Source: Flavonifractor sp. An100
Lineage (GTDB): Bacteria; Bacillota; Clostridia; Oscillospirales; Oscillospiraceae
Length of the DNA: 64,000 bases
Direction: 5' to 3'
Assembly (NCBI RefSeq): GCF_002161175.1
Contig: NZ_NFMA01000008.1
Coordinates: 1-64,000, forward strand
In this document: positions 7,901 through 15,970 of the stretch, in pieces
Layout: the number at the start of each line of letters is the position of its first letter
Numbering within the stretch: position 1 is the stretch's first letter
Translations under genes and position numbers: made by a program
The notes under the pieces: model-generated
What the model was told of the DNA's origin: nothing
Databases searched by the model: none
Seen by the model: the letters and a program-made list of their open reading frames with translations, nothing else

Positions 7901-8820
7901 AGGTATGCGCCATCGACCGACATGGTCCCGCTTTTTTCCGGCTCAGAGAGAGAGGTGCCGGAAAGCAGCTGAAGTTTAGATAAGGCTCCGCTGCCCTCTG
8001 TATTGGGGCCTGCGGCAGATATGCGGCGCAGCAGGTCATCCTTTTCGACAAGCGTTCCTTCCTGAAACGCCGCACCGATGGCTCCGCTGTAAAGAGCCTG
8101 CTCCGGAACGAGCAATTCGTCCTCGGACAGGGAGAATACATCGCGGATGGCACGGATCACACCGGTATTGCGTGTGACGCCGCCGCAGAAGGCGATGGGC
8201 TTTTCCACCGGAAGGTCTTTTACAATAGTAGCCTTGTAGTTGCGGATCATGGCATAGCACAATCCCAGCAGGATATCCTCCTTTGGATAGCCCTCCTGTT
8301 GGCGGTGGATAATATCTGTTTTGGCAAAGACAGCGCAGCGGCCGGACAGATTGGGGATCTCCCTTGCTTTCTCCACCAGGCGGGAGTAGTCCTCGATCTG
8401 AAGCTCCAGACGGGACATTTGATCCTCGAAGAAGGAGCCTGTACCGCCGGCGCAGTGCTCGTTGACGGAAAATCGAGGGCTTTTCCCGGAAAGACCGGTG
8501 ATAAATCTGGCGCTCTGGCTGCCAATCTCAATCATACTCCCGGCCTTGGGGCAGAGACGCTTTGTCCCCTCCACAATGGCGGGGATGTCCTCCATCTGGA
8601 CGGCATCAGGCAAAGCGTCAAGAAGGGTCTTTCGGTTGGAGCCGGTGACGCAAAGGGCAAACTGCTCTGGCAGTTCCAGCTCCAAAAGCCCTTTGGAAAG
8701 TGTTTTCAACAGTTCTCCATGGTGTTTCTCACACCATGATTTTTGGATGCCCTCCTCCATTTGGACCAATTTGATGGTGGAGGACCCCATATCAATTCCA
8801 AGTCGTATCACGGTGTTCAC
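4978..8820 (-). CDS. Fused 2-hydroxyacyl-CoA-dehydratase-type activase (BadF/HgdC ATPase tandem plus DUF2229 and reductase-like part)
   Basis: A 1280-residue protein. Two ASKHA ATPase domains of the HgdC/BadF kind lie in tandem: LGIDMGSSTIKLV (7-19) with cluster ligand in HCAGGTGSFFEDQ (Cys123), and LGIDVGSTSTDLVL (307-320) with CAAGTGSFVEEQ (Cys429). A DUF2229/HgdB-like half follows with conserved cysteines (GETCYPVK, YACPYMQKA, HGCGPDTL, PPLGCYTRY), as in proteins proposed to hold iron-sulfur clusters. In known relatives ATP hydrolysis drives a low-potential electron onto a reductase. It starts 3 bp after the substrate-binding lipoprotein gene ends. No obvious acyl-CoA dehydratase is nearby, so the target is open. 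Confidence 0.85.
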   Translation of the reverse strand: MNTVIRLGIDMGSSTIKLVQMEEGIQKSWCEKHHGELLKTLSKGLLELELPEQFALCVTGSNRKTLLDALPDAVQMEDIPAIVEGTKRLCPKAGSMIEIGSQSARFITGLSGKSPRFSVNEHCAGGTGSFFEDQMSRLELQIEDYSRLVEKAREIPNLSGRCAVFAKTDIIHRQQEGYPKEDILLGLCYAMIRNYKATIVKDLPVEKPIAFCGGVTRNTGVIRAIRDVFSLSEDELLVPEQALYSGAIGAAFQEGTLVEKDDLLRRISAAGPNTEGSGALSKLQLLSGTSLSEPEKSGTMSVDGAYLGIDVGSTSTDLVLIGRDAALIDFLYLRTAGDPEGVVRSGLAQLREKYGEFPVLGVGITGSGRERLGNMMGADAIRDEITAQAKAAAWWGPDADTVFEIGGQDSKYISLKEGNVVDFQMNKICAAGTGSFVEEQAARMGIPISDFGPLALQGEHPCDLGERCTVFIETAITQAAAQGASQADIAAGLCHSIVKNYLHKVVGGKPVGKRIVLQGGVDYNPGIVAAFQSAYGDKVQVSPVFSISGAFGAALLAQEAVGNEKSTFLGFDFPREEKKVLATSEEIRRNKAFYKKAGQLVVEDYDGTIDPRKKTIGVPLTLIMFKFFPMVNAFFKNLGFNVVLSKPTNEETIRLSQQYAQGETCYPVKLIYGHMKQLANDKVDYIFLPSVRTIRHPHAHAAHNYACPYMQKAAQMVFESLGLEQQGIQLLSPVLDLDLGAKMMGIAMLETGKALGFSRARCLPGLAKGALAVNKFTEDVEALGREMLSGLNPEEKVLVLITRNYGISDPVLNMGIPEILLSRGYKVMTLGHLPGMSLDISPDYPHMYWPFGDHLLSGAKLIANHPNLYAVYLTNHGCGPDTLISHMFREEMGDKPYLQIEVDEHYSPVGVITRIEAFLNSIKNRKNDPMPENFNILNVSMRLANVSAKPEKGKKLLIPPLGCYTRYLADYFRHQGFAAEAMPDFTHQTLNLGRAEMVSKEYLPLPMLVGSCLQAIAEHGGDDGLQFLIPYGYGADADGQYARTVRTILDRKGHTKCGIVAPMLEELSETAEDIGLLIRALLTGDVVYALPYERREELAPKQIPTLAKLVELAKQSDTSKKRTIAAVGSPMCITSLDEGVLSMLEQEGNRIKRQPLAEMMAFLWQDNGKPVDWSEISRVAQALRASGSFATTADTLFSSADRYLPSFAGNNGRYRFAKAIQMGESADAVLTLAPRYENTATVLSLCGLEKHCAAPIFALSLDGDWDENSTSRLRSFLYYC

Positions 8821-8823
8821 CTC

Positions 8824-9882
8824 TTACTCGCCCTTAACAGGCATCGAATAGTAAAAATCATCCTCCGGCATTTTTCCGCCCACAGCGTCCGGGTTCAGGT
8901 CGTAGATGATCTGGAGGAAGCCGGACAGGATCTCCTTCATCTCCTCTCCGGTCACCGTGCAGATGCTGCAGTGCGGAATGGCGTCCAGCGCAATCTCCGG
9001 GTTCAGGAAGGTCTCATAATCCTCAGTCCACTGGGCAGCTTCCTCCAGGTGGGCGAGGCAGTAGTCTGTAGATTGCTTGGACAGCTCCAGATACTCCATG
9101 ACCGCCTGCTCATGCTCCTCCAGAAACGCCGTGCGTACCACCGTCACCGTGGTGACCGATTGGGCGCCGGTATCCATGTTCAGCCCGTTCCAGGCTTCTG
9201 TCACATCGATGGCGACACGCAGGTCTGCCACCAGCAGCTTAGCTACCTCTACAAAGGGCTGGGGCAGCAGCGCCACAGCGTTTTTCTCCTCCTGCAAAAG
9301 GTTCAGCACTTCAAAGGGGGTGGGGCGGAAGGAAAAGTTGACCTCATCGGCAAGCCCGGCCGCATCCAGCAAGAAATCAAAGGTGAACTCGGGAGGGCCA
9401 CCTTCACCGATGGAATAGACCGTGCGGCCTTTCAGATCCTCCAGCGTGTTGATGTTGGGATCGGTGGTCAGGATATACAGCAGCCCCAGATTGCCGATGC
9501 TGATGACCTTGATCTGCTCCCGCATATCCTCATTATTGTAAAGAATGGCGGCCACATTGGAGGGCACGGTGGCAATGTCATAGTCCCCCTGATTGAGCGA
9601 GGCCGCCACGGCGGAATAGTCCACGCCGGCGATCTCAAAATTGTAGCGGTTAAAGGTGCTGCCCTCCTCCGCTTCGTGCATCAGATAGCCAAGACCCATG
9701 GAGGGCGGTCCCATAATAAGCCCCACATTTACATCCGTGGCCTCGCTGCTGCCCATGATCTCACCGGTACGCTGCGAGGCTTCGCTTTCTTGATCGCTGT
9801 TGGCAGGCTGCTTTGCACAGCCGGCGAAAAGCCCCAGCAGCATGGCAGCAAGGCACAGCAGGGATAAGGTTCTCTTTTTCAT
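8824..9882 (-). CDS. ABC-type substrate-binding lipoprotein (NMT1/SsuA-like)
   Basis: A 352-residue extracytoplasmic protein with a lipoprotein signal peptide ending in LFAGC (acylated Cys22) and a periplasmic-binding fold of the NMT1/taurine/nitrate type (DVNVGLIMGPPSMGLGYLM, DYDIATVPSNVAAILYNN, LEDLKGRTVYSIGEGGPPE). Such proteins capture small organic solutes for an ABC importer. No permease or ATPase gene is in this window. It lies 10 bp after the surface protein gene and 3 bp before the activase gene, so uptake and reductive processing of one compound is a reasonable inference. Confidence 0.85.
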   Translation of the reverse strand: MKKRTLSLLCLAAMLLGLFAGCAKQPANSDQESEASQRTGEIMGSSEATDVNVGLIMGPPSMGLGYLMHEAEEGSTFNRYNFEIAGVDYSAVAASLNQGDYDIATVPSNVAAILYNNEDMREQIKVISIGNLGLLYILTTDPNINTLEDLKGRTVYSIGEGGPPEFTFDFLLDAAGLADEVNFSFRPTPFEVLNLLQEEKNAVALLPQPFVEVAKLLVADLRVAIDVTEAWNGLNMDTGAQSVTTVTVVRTAFLEEHEQAVMEYLELSKQSTDYCLAHLEEAAQWTEDYETFLNPEIALDAIPHCSICTVTGEEMKEILSGFLQIIYDLNPDAVGGKMPEDDFYYSMPVKGE

Positions 9883-9892
9883 ATGCTGTCCC

Positions 9893-11533
9893 TCACTTTC
9901 TCAGCTTTTTCTTGCCCACAACGATCGCCGCAGCCAGAGCCACGACCGCCACGGCGGCGGCAATAGCGCCGATGGGAAATACAGGTGCAGACTGTTCAAG
10001 ACTGCTCTCCTCCGGCGAAGGCGTTTCCGGCGGCACAGGCGTTTCCTCAGAAGCAGGGTCCGTTTCTCCCGAAACGCCTGCGGAGGCCATCGCTTGACTG
10101 GCGTCATCGGCATTCATCATTTCCACCTCAACTACAGGCATCTTCCCGCCGTCGGAGGTTGGGATATCGGAAAGGTTCAGTTCAAAAACCGCCGGCCAAG
10201 TATGGTCCTTCTCCAGACCGGAGATGGACATGGCCAGATCGCCCATTTGTATCTCCGCTGTGCAGAGTTGGGTGATCACCGTGCTTTCCGTGGAGATCCT
10301 GCCCAGCTCCACACTGACAGAGGTAATGGCTCCGTCCTCCGTGGTTTCCACATCCGTAAAGGAAAGGCCGGTCAGAGAGCGGACCGTCATCACCTTGTCA
10401 GAGATGGTCACCGGGATCGTGACCTTGCCGTTTCCCTCTGCGTCTACAGTGAGGGTGGAGTTGTCCAACACCGGGTTATAGGGAGGGAAAGTGGGATTCG
10501 TGATATGGGGGTTGAGGGGCAGACCGGTATCCGCCTTGTTAAACCAGATATTGCAGCTGACGGTGTAGGTCCCCTCGGCCAGTGTAGTATCTGTTTCGGA
10601 TGCCTCGGTCACCTTTTTGCCGCTTTGCTGGGAGGCTGTAAAGGTGCGGTGCGCATCTGTAAGGGCCTGCACGGCGGCATCCACGGTACTCTGGTCTGCC
10701 GCGGCCAGAGCCGCTTTCGCTTTGGCCAATTCCGTCTTGAGTGTGTCCAGATCTGCCTGTGTGACCCAAACCTTGCCCGGCTCCACATCGTTGCCGTCCA
10801 CCGACACAATGGCGGTGTTGGCGCTGCGCTCTGCCGTGGCAATGATCGAGTTCAGGGCGTCAAGATTCACCGCTGTGGTTGGCGGCTGCGTTGGGGGTAC
10901 AGAGGGTTCCGTAGACGGTGGGGATGTGGGTGCAGCTGTTTCCTCCTGCTCCGACTGAGAAGGCGTCAGTTCAACGCCGGACAGGTCTACCTCCAGTGTG
11001 AGGGGCACGGTCCAGTCCACTCCCAGCAGAGTGGGAAACTCGGTACAGTCGGTAAATATGTATTTTCCGGTCGTATCAGACAGGGTCAGGGTCAATCCGG
11101 TGATCCTGCCGCTGCGGGAGACTGAGCCGTCCGTTGTGGCATACTCTCGGTCATCTCTGGGAGCGCTCACGATGGTTGCGTTGGAGCAGCCGCCTATCTT
11201 TTGCAGGGTAAAGACAGGGTTGGGAACCTTTAGCGATAGAGTCAATGTCCCGTCTGCCCCAACGGTCAGAGTGGCATTGTCGGAGACGGGAGTAGTGGGA
11301 GCCACCGCCTCATAGCCGTCTATGCCCAGAGGGTTGTTGCCGTTGGTCAGATAGGCCGTTACCCCGGGAAGCTGGGTGTTCAGCTCTCCGGGACAATAGA
11401 GGTTTGCGGTGACGGTATAGGTCTTGTCGCTCTCTGCGGCTTGGGCCGTGAGTCCTGTGGACAGCATGAGCAAAACGGCCAGAACGAGAGCAAGGACGCC
11501 TTGACGGCGTACCTGTGTTATCATGAAATTCAT
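9893..11533 (-). CDS. Membrane-anchored surface protein with Ig/NEAT-like repeats
   Basis: A 546-residue secreted protein. It has an N-terminal signal peptide (LALVLAVLLMLSTGLTAQAA), a first beta-rich domain at ~37-190 (KTYTVTANLYCPGELN ... CTEFPTLLGVDW), a Pro/Thr linker, a FIVAR-like helical hairpin (LDALNSIIATAERSANTAI ... LKTELAKAKAAL), a second related beta domain (GTYTVSCNIWFNKAD), a spacer, and a C-terminal transmembrane anchor (AIAAAVAVVALAAAIVVG) followed by KKKLRK. No LPXTG is present. The overall pattern resembles NEAT/Shp-type ligand-binding proteins, but heme binding is not demonstrated. Confidence 0.7.
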   Translation of the reverse strand: MNFMITQVRRQGVLALVLAVLLMLSTGLTAQAAESDKTYTVTANLYCPGELNTQLPGVTAYLTNGNNPLGIDGYEAVAPTTPVSDNATLTVGADGTLTLSLKVPNPVFTLQKIGGCSNATIVSAPRDDREYATTDGSVSRSGRITGLTLTLSDTTGKYIFTDCTEFPTLLGVDWTVPLTLEVDLSGVELTPSQSEQEETAAPTSPPSTEPSVPPTQPPTTAVNLDALNSIIATAERSANTAIVSVDGNDVEPGKVWVTQADLDTLKTELAKAKAALAAADQSTVDAAVQALTDAHRTFTASQQSGKKVTEASETDTTLAEGTYTVSCNIWFNKADTGLPLNPHITNPTFPPYNPVLDNSTLTVDAEGNGKVTIPVTISDKVMTVRSLTGLSFTDVETTEDGAITSVSVELGRISTESTVITQLCTAEIQMGDLAMSISGLEKDHTWPAVFELNLSDIPTSDGGKMPVVEVEMMNADDASQAMASAGVSGETDPASEETPVPPETPSPEESSLEQSAPVFPIGAIAAAVAVVALAAAIVVGKKKLRK

Positions 11534-11552
11534 CTATCCTTTCCATGTGGTT

Positions 11553-11587
11553 CTACGCCGCCCACACCTCCGGCGTGAGCGGCGTAG
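11553..11587 (-). terminator. Hairpin between the two surface-protein genes
   Basis: Arms CTACGCCGC (11553-11561) and GCGGCGTAG (11579-11587) enclose a 17-nt loop in the gap between the SLH protein stop and the next gene start. There is no strong U-run on the minus strand, so it may only attenuate or process the transcript. Confidence 0.4.
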
Positions 11588-11621
11588 AGTAACACTTTTA
11601 TTGAACGATTAGATTTACGCT

Positions 11622-13736
11622 TTACTTTACCATCAGTTCTACCATACGCTGGAGGATGGTAGTAGTCTCGGCGCGGGTGGCGGTGCCGCCGGGTGCCAGA
11701 GTGCTGTTTGTGCGTCCCGCAATAAGCCCCTTGTCCACTGCCCATTTCATAGCATCAGTGGCCCAGGAGGATACGGTATCGGCATCGGAATAAGATTTCA
11801 GATCCTTGTTCGTCTTGGTATCCATGCCGAGGTGCTGGGCATAGCGGTAAAGCATTACTACAAGCTGTTCTCTGGTAATATCGTCATTGGGGGCAAACAC
11901 ACCGTTCCCATAGCCGGAGACAATGCCGTTTTCGTTGGCCCAGGCCACGCCGTCAGCGTACCATGCTCCCTCGGCTACATCTGTAAAGCTGCTGTCACCC
12001 TTTTCGACAGCGTCCTCCAGACGGTAGAGAACGGTGGCCAGCATAGCGCGGCTCATGTTCGTGTCGGGAGCAAACTGACTGTCGCTGACCCCCTGGAACA
12101 GCTCATGGCTGCTGGCAAAGGCAATGCTGCCCTTTGCCCAATGGTTTGCGGTATCGCTAAAGCTCTTGCTGTGATCCACGACCTTCACGGTGGCGGAACC
12201 GTCCAGAAGGGCCTTGACCGTATCGCCGTCCACAACGGACTTTTTCACAACGGTCTCGGTACCGTCAGCGCCCACAAGGACAAGCACATTTCCGCTCTGC
12301 TTCGGGGCGCTGACCGTGACAGTCACGCCGCCCCTGATCTCCTCGACTGTCTTGCCGCCTACAGCGATGTTGACCGCTACGGTGTCATCCTTCTTCTCAG
12401 TAGAGACAGTCACGGTGCTGCCGTTGGCCTTGGCAATCTCGGCAAGCCCCTCCGAGGGAATGGACACTGCGGCGATCTCAGTTTTCACCACAAGGTCCGC
12501 ATCGGACTTCGCCATAGTCTCCACGGAGGACTTAGGCAGATCCACATTCACTCTGGTGGCCTCGCCCTCGATCTCCGGCTGGATCACAATGGCTCCGCCG
12601 TTTTCCTGTACCTGCTCCAGAGCCGCATCCAGATTCTTGTTTGTGAACTCCACATTAGCAACGCCATCTCTGCCGGCTGTAACGGTGGGATTCAGCTCAG
12701 CGGCTGGGGTCTCCTCCGGCACTGCTGGCTTGTTGCCGCCGGTGACGCCGCTGACATCCACATTGTCGTTGGAGTCCAGCGAGTCATCCTTGCCGCCGTC
12801 GAAATTGACGGCCAAAATCAGGGGATAATTCCACTCCACACCCAGCAGGGTGGGGAACTCGGTGCAGCTGTCAAAGACATACTCGCCGGAATCGTCCAGC
12901 AGCTCTACGGTTATCTCGCTGATGCGGGTGCTGTACTTGCCGGTGGCGCCGCCCTGATAGACCAGATTGCTGCTGGTCTTGGTGTCGATGATCCTGGCGT
13001 TGGAGCAGCTGCCGATATCCTGAAGGGTGAACACCGGGTTGGTGATGGACAGGGTCAGGGTCTTGGTCCCGTCCGCCGCCGTTGTCAGTTTGGCGTTGTT
13101 ACTCTCGGGAGTGGTCGGCGTGCCCGTGCCCTGGATGGGGTTGTTAGAGTTGTTCAAATAAACCGTGACGCCAGGAATGACCTGGTTGTTCTCACCGGGC
13201 AGGTAAAGGTTGGCGGTGACAGTCTGGGTTTTGTCCGTGGGGATGGTGGGGGGCGTAGAGCCGCCAGTATTTTCACTTGGCGTTGTTTCATTGAGTGTTT
13301 CACCCGTCACCAGGATAAAACCCTTATCAACAGAGGCTTCGTTTATATTGTTTGCGGCGTTTCCCAGTGCAGTAATGATGCTCTCATACTCTTTCTTTTT
13401 CTCCAAGGTATCATCGCTGTTCTGAGAGAGCAGTATAAAACTAATCCTGCCATCGTTGATCACAGCGTCTTTCAGATCGACCTTTCTGATAAGCTCTCCG
13501 CTTTTCCCCTCATTTACAACAATGTAGATATTCTGCCCTGCCTGATAAGGGAGGGTCATACAAACTTGGGATGTGAATCCAGAACCGCCAGCAACTTCTC
13601 CTAAATCATCAAGAAAGCCGATGTAGTACTGTGTCCCTCTTTCCTCCGGAACGATTTTAGCACCAGGTCGCCACGCCCTCCCGAAAGTTGGTGTCCACCG
13701 CCTGGGAGACAAACTCGTTTGTGATGTGCATGGCAA
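11622..13736 (-). CDS. SLH-domain surface protein, 5' end lost at a junction with virB4
   Basis: From about 13659 the frame encodes a surface protein: an unassigned N-terminal part (GTQYYIGFLDDLGEVAGG), one NEAT/Ig-like repeat (TQTVTANLYLPGENN ... CTEFPTLLGVEW) closely related to the first repeat of the downstream gene, a beta-rich stretch, and three S-layer homology domains at the C-terminus (ANHWAKGSIAFA, GAWYADGVAWANENGIVSGY, SSWATDAMKWAVDKGLIAG). SLH domains hold proteins to the cell wall. The first ~26 codons (13660-13736) are out-of-frame virB4 sequence and no signal peptide is present. The native start has been lost, so expression is doubtful. Confidence 0.75.
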   Translation of the reverse strand: MPCTSQTSLSPRRWTPTFGRAWRPGAKIVPEERGTQYYIGFLDDLGEVAGGSGFTSQVCMTLPYQAGQNIYIVVNEGKSGELIRKVDLKDAVINDGRISFILLSQNSDDTLEKKKEYESIITALGNAANNINEASVDKGFILVTGETLNETTPSENTGGSTPPTIPTDKTQTVTANLYLPGENNQVIPGVTVYLNNSNNPIQGTGTPTTPESNNAKLTTAADGTKTLTLSITNPVFTLQDIGSCSNARIIDTKTSSNLVYQGGATGKYSTRISEITVELLDDSGEYVFDSCTEFPTLLGVEWNYPLILAVNFDGGKDDSLDSNDNVDVSGVTGGNKPAVPEETPAAELNPTVTAGRDGVANVEFTNKNLDAALEQVQENGGAIVIQPEIEGEATRVNVDLPKSSVETMAKSDADLVVKTEIAAVSIPSEGLAEIAKANGSTVTVSTEKKDDTVAVNIAVGGKTVEEIRGGVTVTVSAPKQSGNVLVLVGADGTETVVKKSVVDGDTVKALLDGSATVKVVDHSKSFSDTANHWAKGSIAFASSHELFQGVSDSQFAPDTNMSRAMLATVLYRLEDAVEKGDSSFTDVAEGAWYADGVAWANENGIVSGYGNGVFAPNDDITREQLVVMLYRYAQHLGMDTKTNKDLKSYSDADTVSSWATDAMKWAVDKGLIAGRTNSTLAPGGTATRAETTTILQRMVELMVK

Positions 13737-15627
13737 TCTTGCGGAGGTTTTCTCCCATGTTCTTGAGCACGATGCACACCACCCGGCTGTCCGTTTTTAC
13801 ATTGGTGGGATGGTTAAAAAGATTGAGGGAGCCCGTACAGTAGAGCTCCAGGGCGGTTGCCACCCGGCGGGCCTCCGGCTCCGGCTGTTTGAGAAGCTCC
13901 TCGTACAAGTCCTGCAAGAGCGGCGTTTTTTTCGTGGCAATCCCCAGGGCCTGTTCCCGGTAGACCAGCCGCACACAGCGGTCAACCACCGTCTTTTCGA
14001 TGGGCTGTAAGCCGTCCTTGCCGCCTACCACCAGCTCGCACAGGGAAAGCAGGAAATCCGCCTTCATGGAGAGCGGGCTTTCCCCGGCGGTCATGTTAAG
14101 CTCCACATCCATCGGGTTTAAGTGGTGGGGGCTGTCCGGGGCAATCTCGATCACCTGGCCGCCCAGCCTGCGAACCAGCGGGGCATATTCCCCCATTGGA
14201 TCGACAATCAAAATCCGATCCTGGGGGATGGCAAGGAACACATTTAAGAGCTCCCTTTTTGCGGCGAAAGATTTTCCAGAGCCGGTAGAGCCGAGATACA
14301 GCCCGTTGGCCGACTTCAGCTTTTTGCGGTCAGCCATGATGACATTGTGGGAAAGGGCGTTCATGCCGTAGTAGAGGGCCTGCCCAGCCATCCGCAGCTC
14401 CCTTGTCATAAAGGGAATGAAAATCGCCGTGGAGCTGGTCGTCATGCCGCGCTGGATCTCCACCTCGTTATAGCCGAGAGCCAGCGAGGACACAAAGCCC
14501 TGTTCCTGTTGCCAGTCAAGACGCTTTAAGGAGCAGTTGTATTTCTGCGCGATGCCGCCCACGGTAAACACATCGTTTTCCAGCCGCTGGCGGGTGGGGG
14601 CAAAGTTTACCACCGTGAAAGTGAGCAGGAACATCCTCTCGTTGCGGGACTGGAGGTCAGCCAGAAGCTCCGCCGCGTCCTTGCTGAATGTGATAAGGTC
14701 GGGTGGCAGGATGTCGGGATCATACCCGGCCCGCACCGCTTTGCGCTGTTCCTCCACTTTCATTTTACCGATGTCGGAGATTTTGCCCTTGATGGTCTTA
14801 ATGGCCTTGAGCTGATCCACCGTCTGAATATGGAGCGTGACCGTCATTTCCGCATCCATCTCCAAAATCTCCGCAAGGAGCTTGTCAGAGAGCTCGGACG
14901 CTAAAATCTGCAAGTAGGACACCGCGCCCCAATACTGGCCGATCCGAAATGAGCGGGACTGCCGAAAGTCGAAGCTGTCCGGGGCGATAAAGTCCTTTGT
15001 GCCGAGCCCGGTCTGCGGAATGTCCTTCCACGAAAAGCGGAACGGCTCCCGGTTTCCCGGGTGCATCTGGCTATAAAGCAAGGCCAGCCTTGCCCGCCCG
15101 TCCATTGGCTCACAGGGAACACCCAGCCGCTTGAAGTTTCCCATCACATCGGCCTCCACGCGCTCCAGGCGGGGGCGGGCCTCCGCGATCCCTTCGGCGG
15201 GTATGCCGAAAGTGATGTATTTGGAGCGTTCAATGCCGTTGTTGCTTTTGGCGATCTGATTTTTCAGCATCCCGGTAAATTCCTCCCGGACGCTGTTAAA
15301 ATCATCATCCGCCTGGGGAATGTTTACCTTGTAGCGGCTCCTGGAATGGGAACGGCGGTTGATAAAGGAAAGCTGGAACGGCAGAGTGCTGTCAAAGTAG
15401 TTGAGGAACGAGCTCCAGCCGCCGAAAATCGCCGTCTGATCCTCGGTGCTTGCCACGGAATAATTGATGTCCTCATATTCCACAGTCTTTGTATAGAGCC
15501 CGCCGGGGAGCTTGCACACCCCGTCCGGGTGCATCGCCAGATAGGGGATTGTCTGCTGGACGGACAGGGCCGCCCGGCTGTTACCCCTTCCGGGACTGTT
15601 TTTGCTTTTTGCCTTTCGCAATCGCAT
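13657..15627 (-). CDS. virB4: VirB4/TrsE-family conjugation ATPase, C-terminally truncated
   Basis: A 656-residue type IV secretion ATPase of the Tn1549/CD11xx kind, with Walker A GSTGSGKSF (~450-460) and Walker B ILIVDPMGEY. It ends at FREGVATWC followed by TAA; full-length relatives run on for over 100 residues with a FLDEFH-type segment. The TAA comes from the adjoining surface-protein sequence, so the gene is broken at about 13660. It energises pilus assembly and DNA transfer in intact elements. It overlaps the prgI gene start region, as is usual for this module. Confidence 0.9.
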   Translation of the reverse strand: MRLRKAKSKNSPGRGNSRAALSVQQTIPYLAMHPDGVCKLPGGLYTKTVEYEDINYSVASTEDQTAIFGGWSSFLNYFDSTLPFQLSFINRRSHSRSRYKVNIPQADDDFNSVREEFTGMLKNQIAKSNNGIERSKYITFGIPAEGIAEARPRLERVEADVMGNFKRLGVPCEPMDGRARLALLYSQMHPGNREPFRFSWKDIPQTGLGTKDFIAPDSFDFRQSRSFRIGQYWGAVSYLQILASELSDKLLAEILEMDAEMTVTLHIQTVDQLKAIKTIKGKISDIGKMKVEEQRKAVRAGYDPDILPPDLITFSKDAAELLADLQSRNERMFLLTFTVVNFAPTRQRLENDVFTVGGIAQKYNCSLKRLDWQQEQGFVSSLALGYNEVEIQRGMTTSSTAIFIPFMTRELRMAGQALYYGMNALSHNVIMADRKKLKSANGLYLGSTGSGKSFAAKRELLNVFLAIPQDRILIVDPMGEYAPLVRRLGGQVIEIAPDSPHHLNPMDVELNMTAGESPLSMKADFLLSLCELVVGGKDGLQPIEKTVVDRCVRLVYREQALGIATKKTPLLQDLYEELLKQPEPEARRVATALELYCTGSLNLFNHPTNVKTDSRVVCIVLKNMGENLRKIAMHITNEFVSQAVDTNFREGVATWC

Positions 15628-15970
15628 CCTCCTTTCTCACAGCGCCCCGCCCGGTAAACGGGGCGTAAATGTTTTCTGTCTGATAGTGCCGAACCCCGGG
15701 CCGCAGGAATTTGGCCCGGATGATGTTATGAACCACTTTTTCAAAGGGGAGCCCGTCTTTTTCATACATCGCCAGCAGAAATGCTGGGAGCATGACGGCC
15801 AGCATTAAGAACATGGCCCCGGTGTTTCCAAGCGACTCCCGGGCTAGCAGGTAGGACGGGATGCCGATGGCCGCCGCCCCGCCAAAGCAGATAAGCTGGC
15901 GCTTTGTCAGATTGAACGCCATCTTCGTTTTGATTTTGGATAAGTCGTTCGGGACATTCACATAGGGCAT
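15581..15970 (-). CDS. PrgI-family conjugal transfer membrane protein
   Basis: A 129-residue protein with the PrgI pattern: a short N-terminus (YVNVPNDLSKIKTKMAFNLT), then two adjacent transmembrane helices (LICFGGAAAIGIPSYLLA and GAMFLMLAVMLPAFLLAMY), then a basic cytoplasmic tail. PrgI proteins act with VirB4 in Gram-positive type IV secretion. It lies just upstream of, and overlaps by 47 bp, the virB4 reading frame. Its ATG (15970) overlaps the end of the MT-A70 methylase gene. Confidence 0.85.
   Translation of the reverse strand: MPYVNVPNDLSKIKTKMAFNLTKRQLICFGGAAAIGIPSYLLARESLGNTGAMFLMLAVMLPAFLLAMYEKDGLPFEKVVHNIIRAKFLRPGVRHYQTENIYAPFTGRGAVRKEDAIAKGKKQKQSRKG

Noticed and set aside
11832-13604. 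590-codon plus-strand open frame opposite the SLH protein
   Set aside because: The minus strand has three clear SLH domains and a repeat; the plus frame has neither a start signal nor domains.
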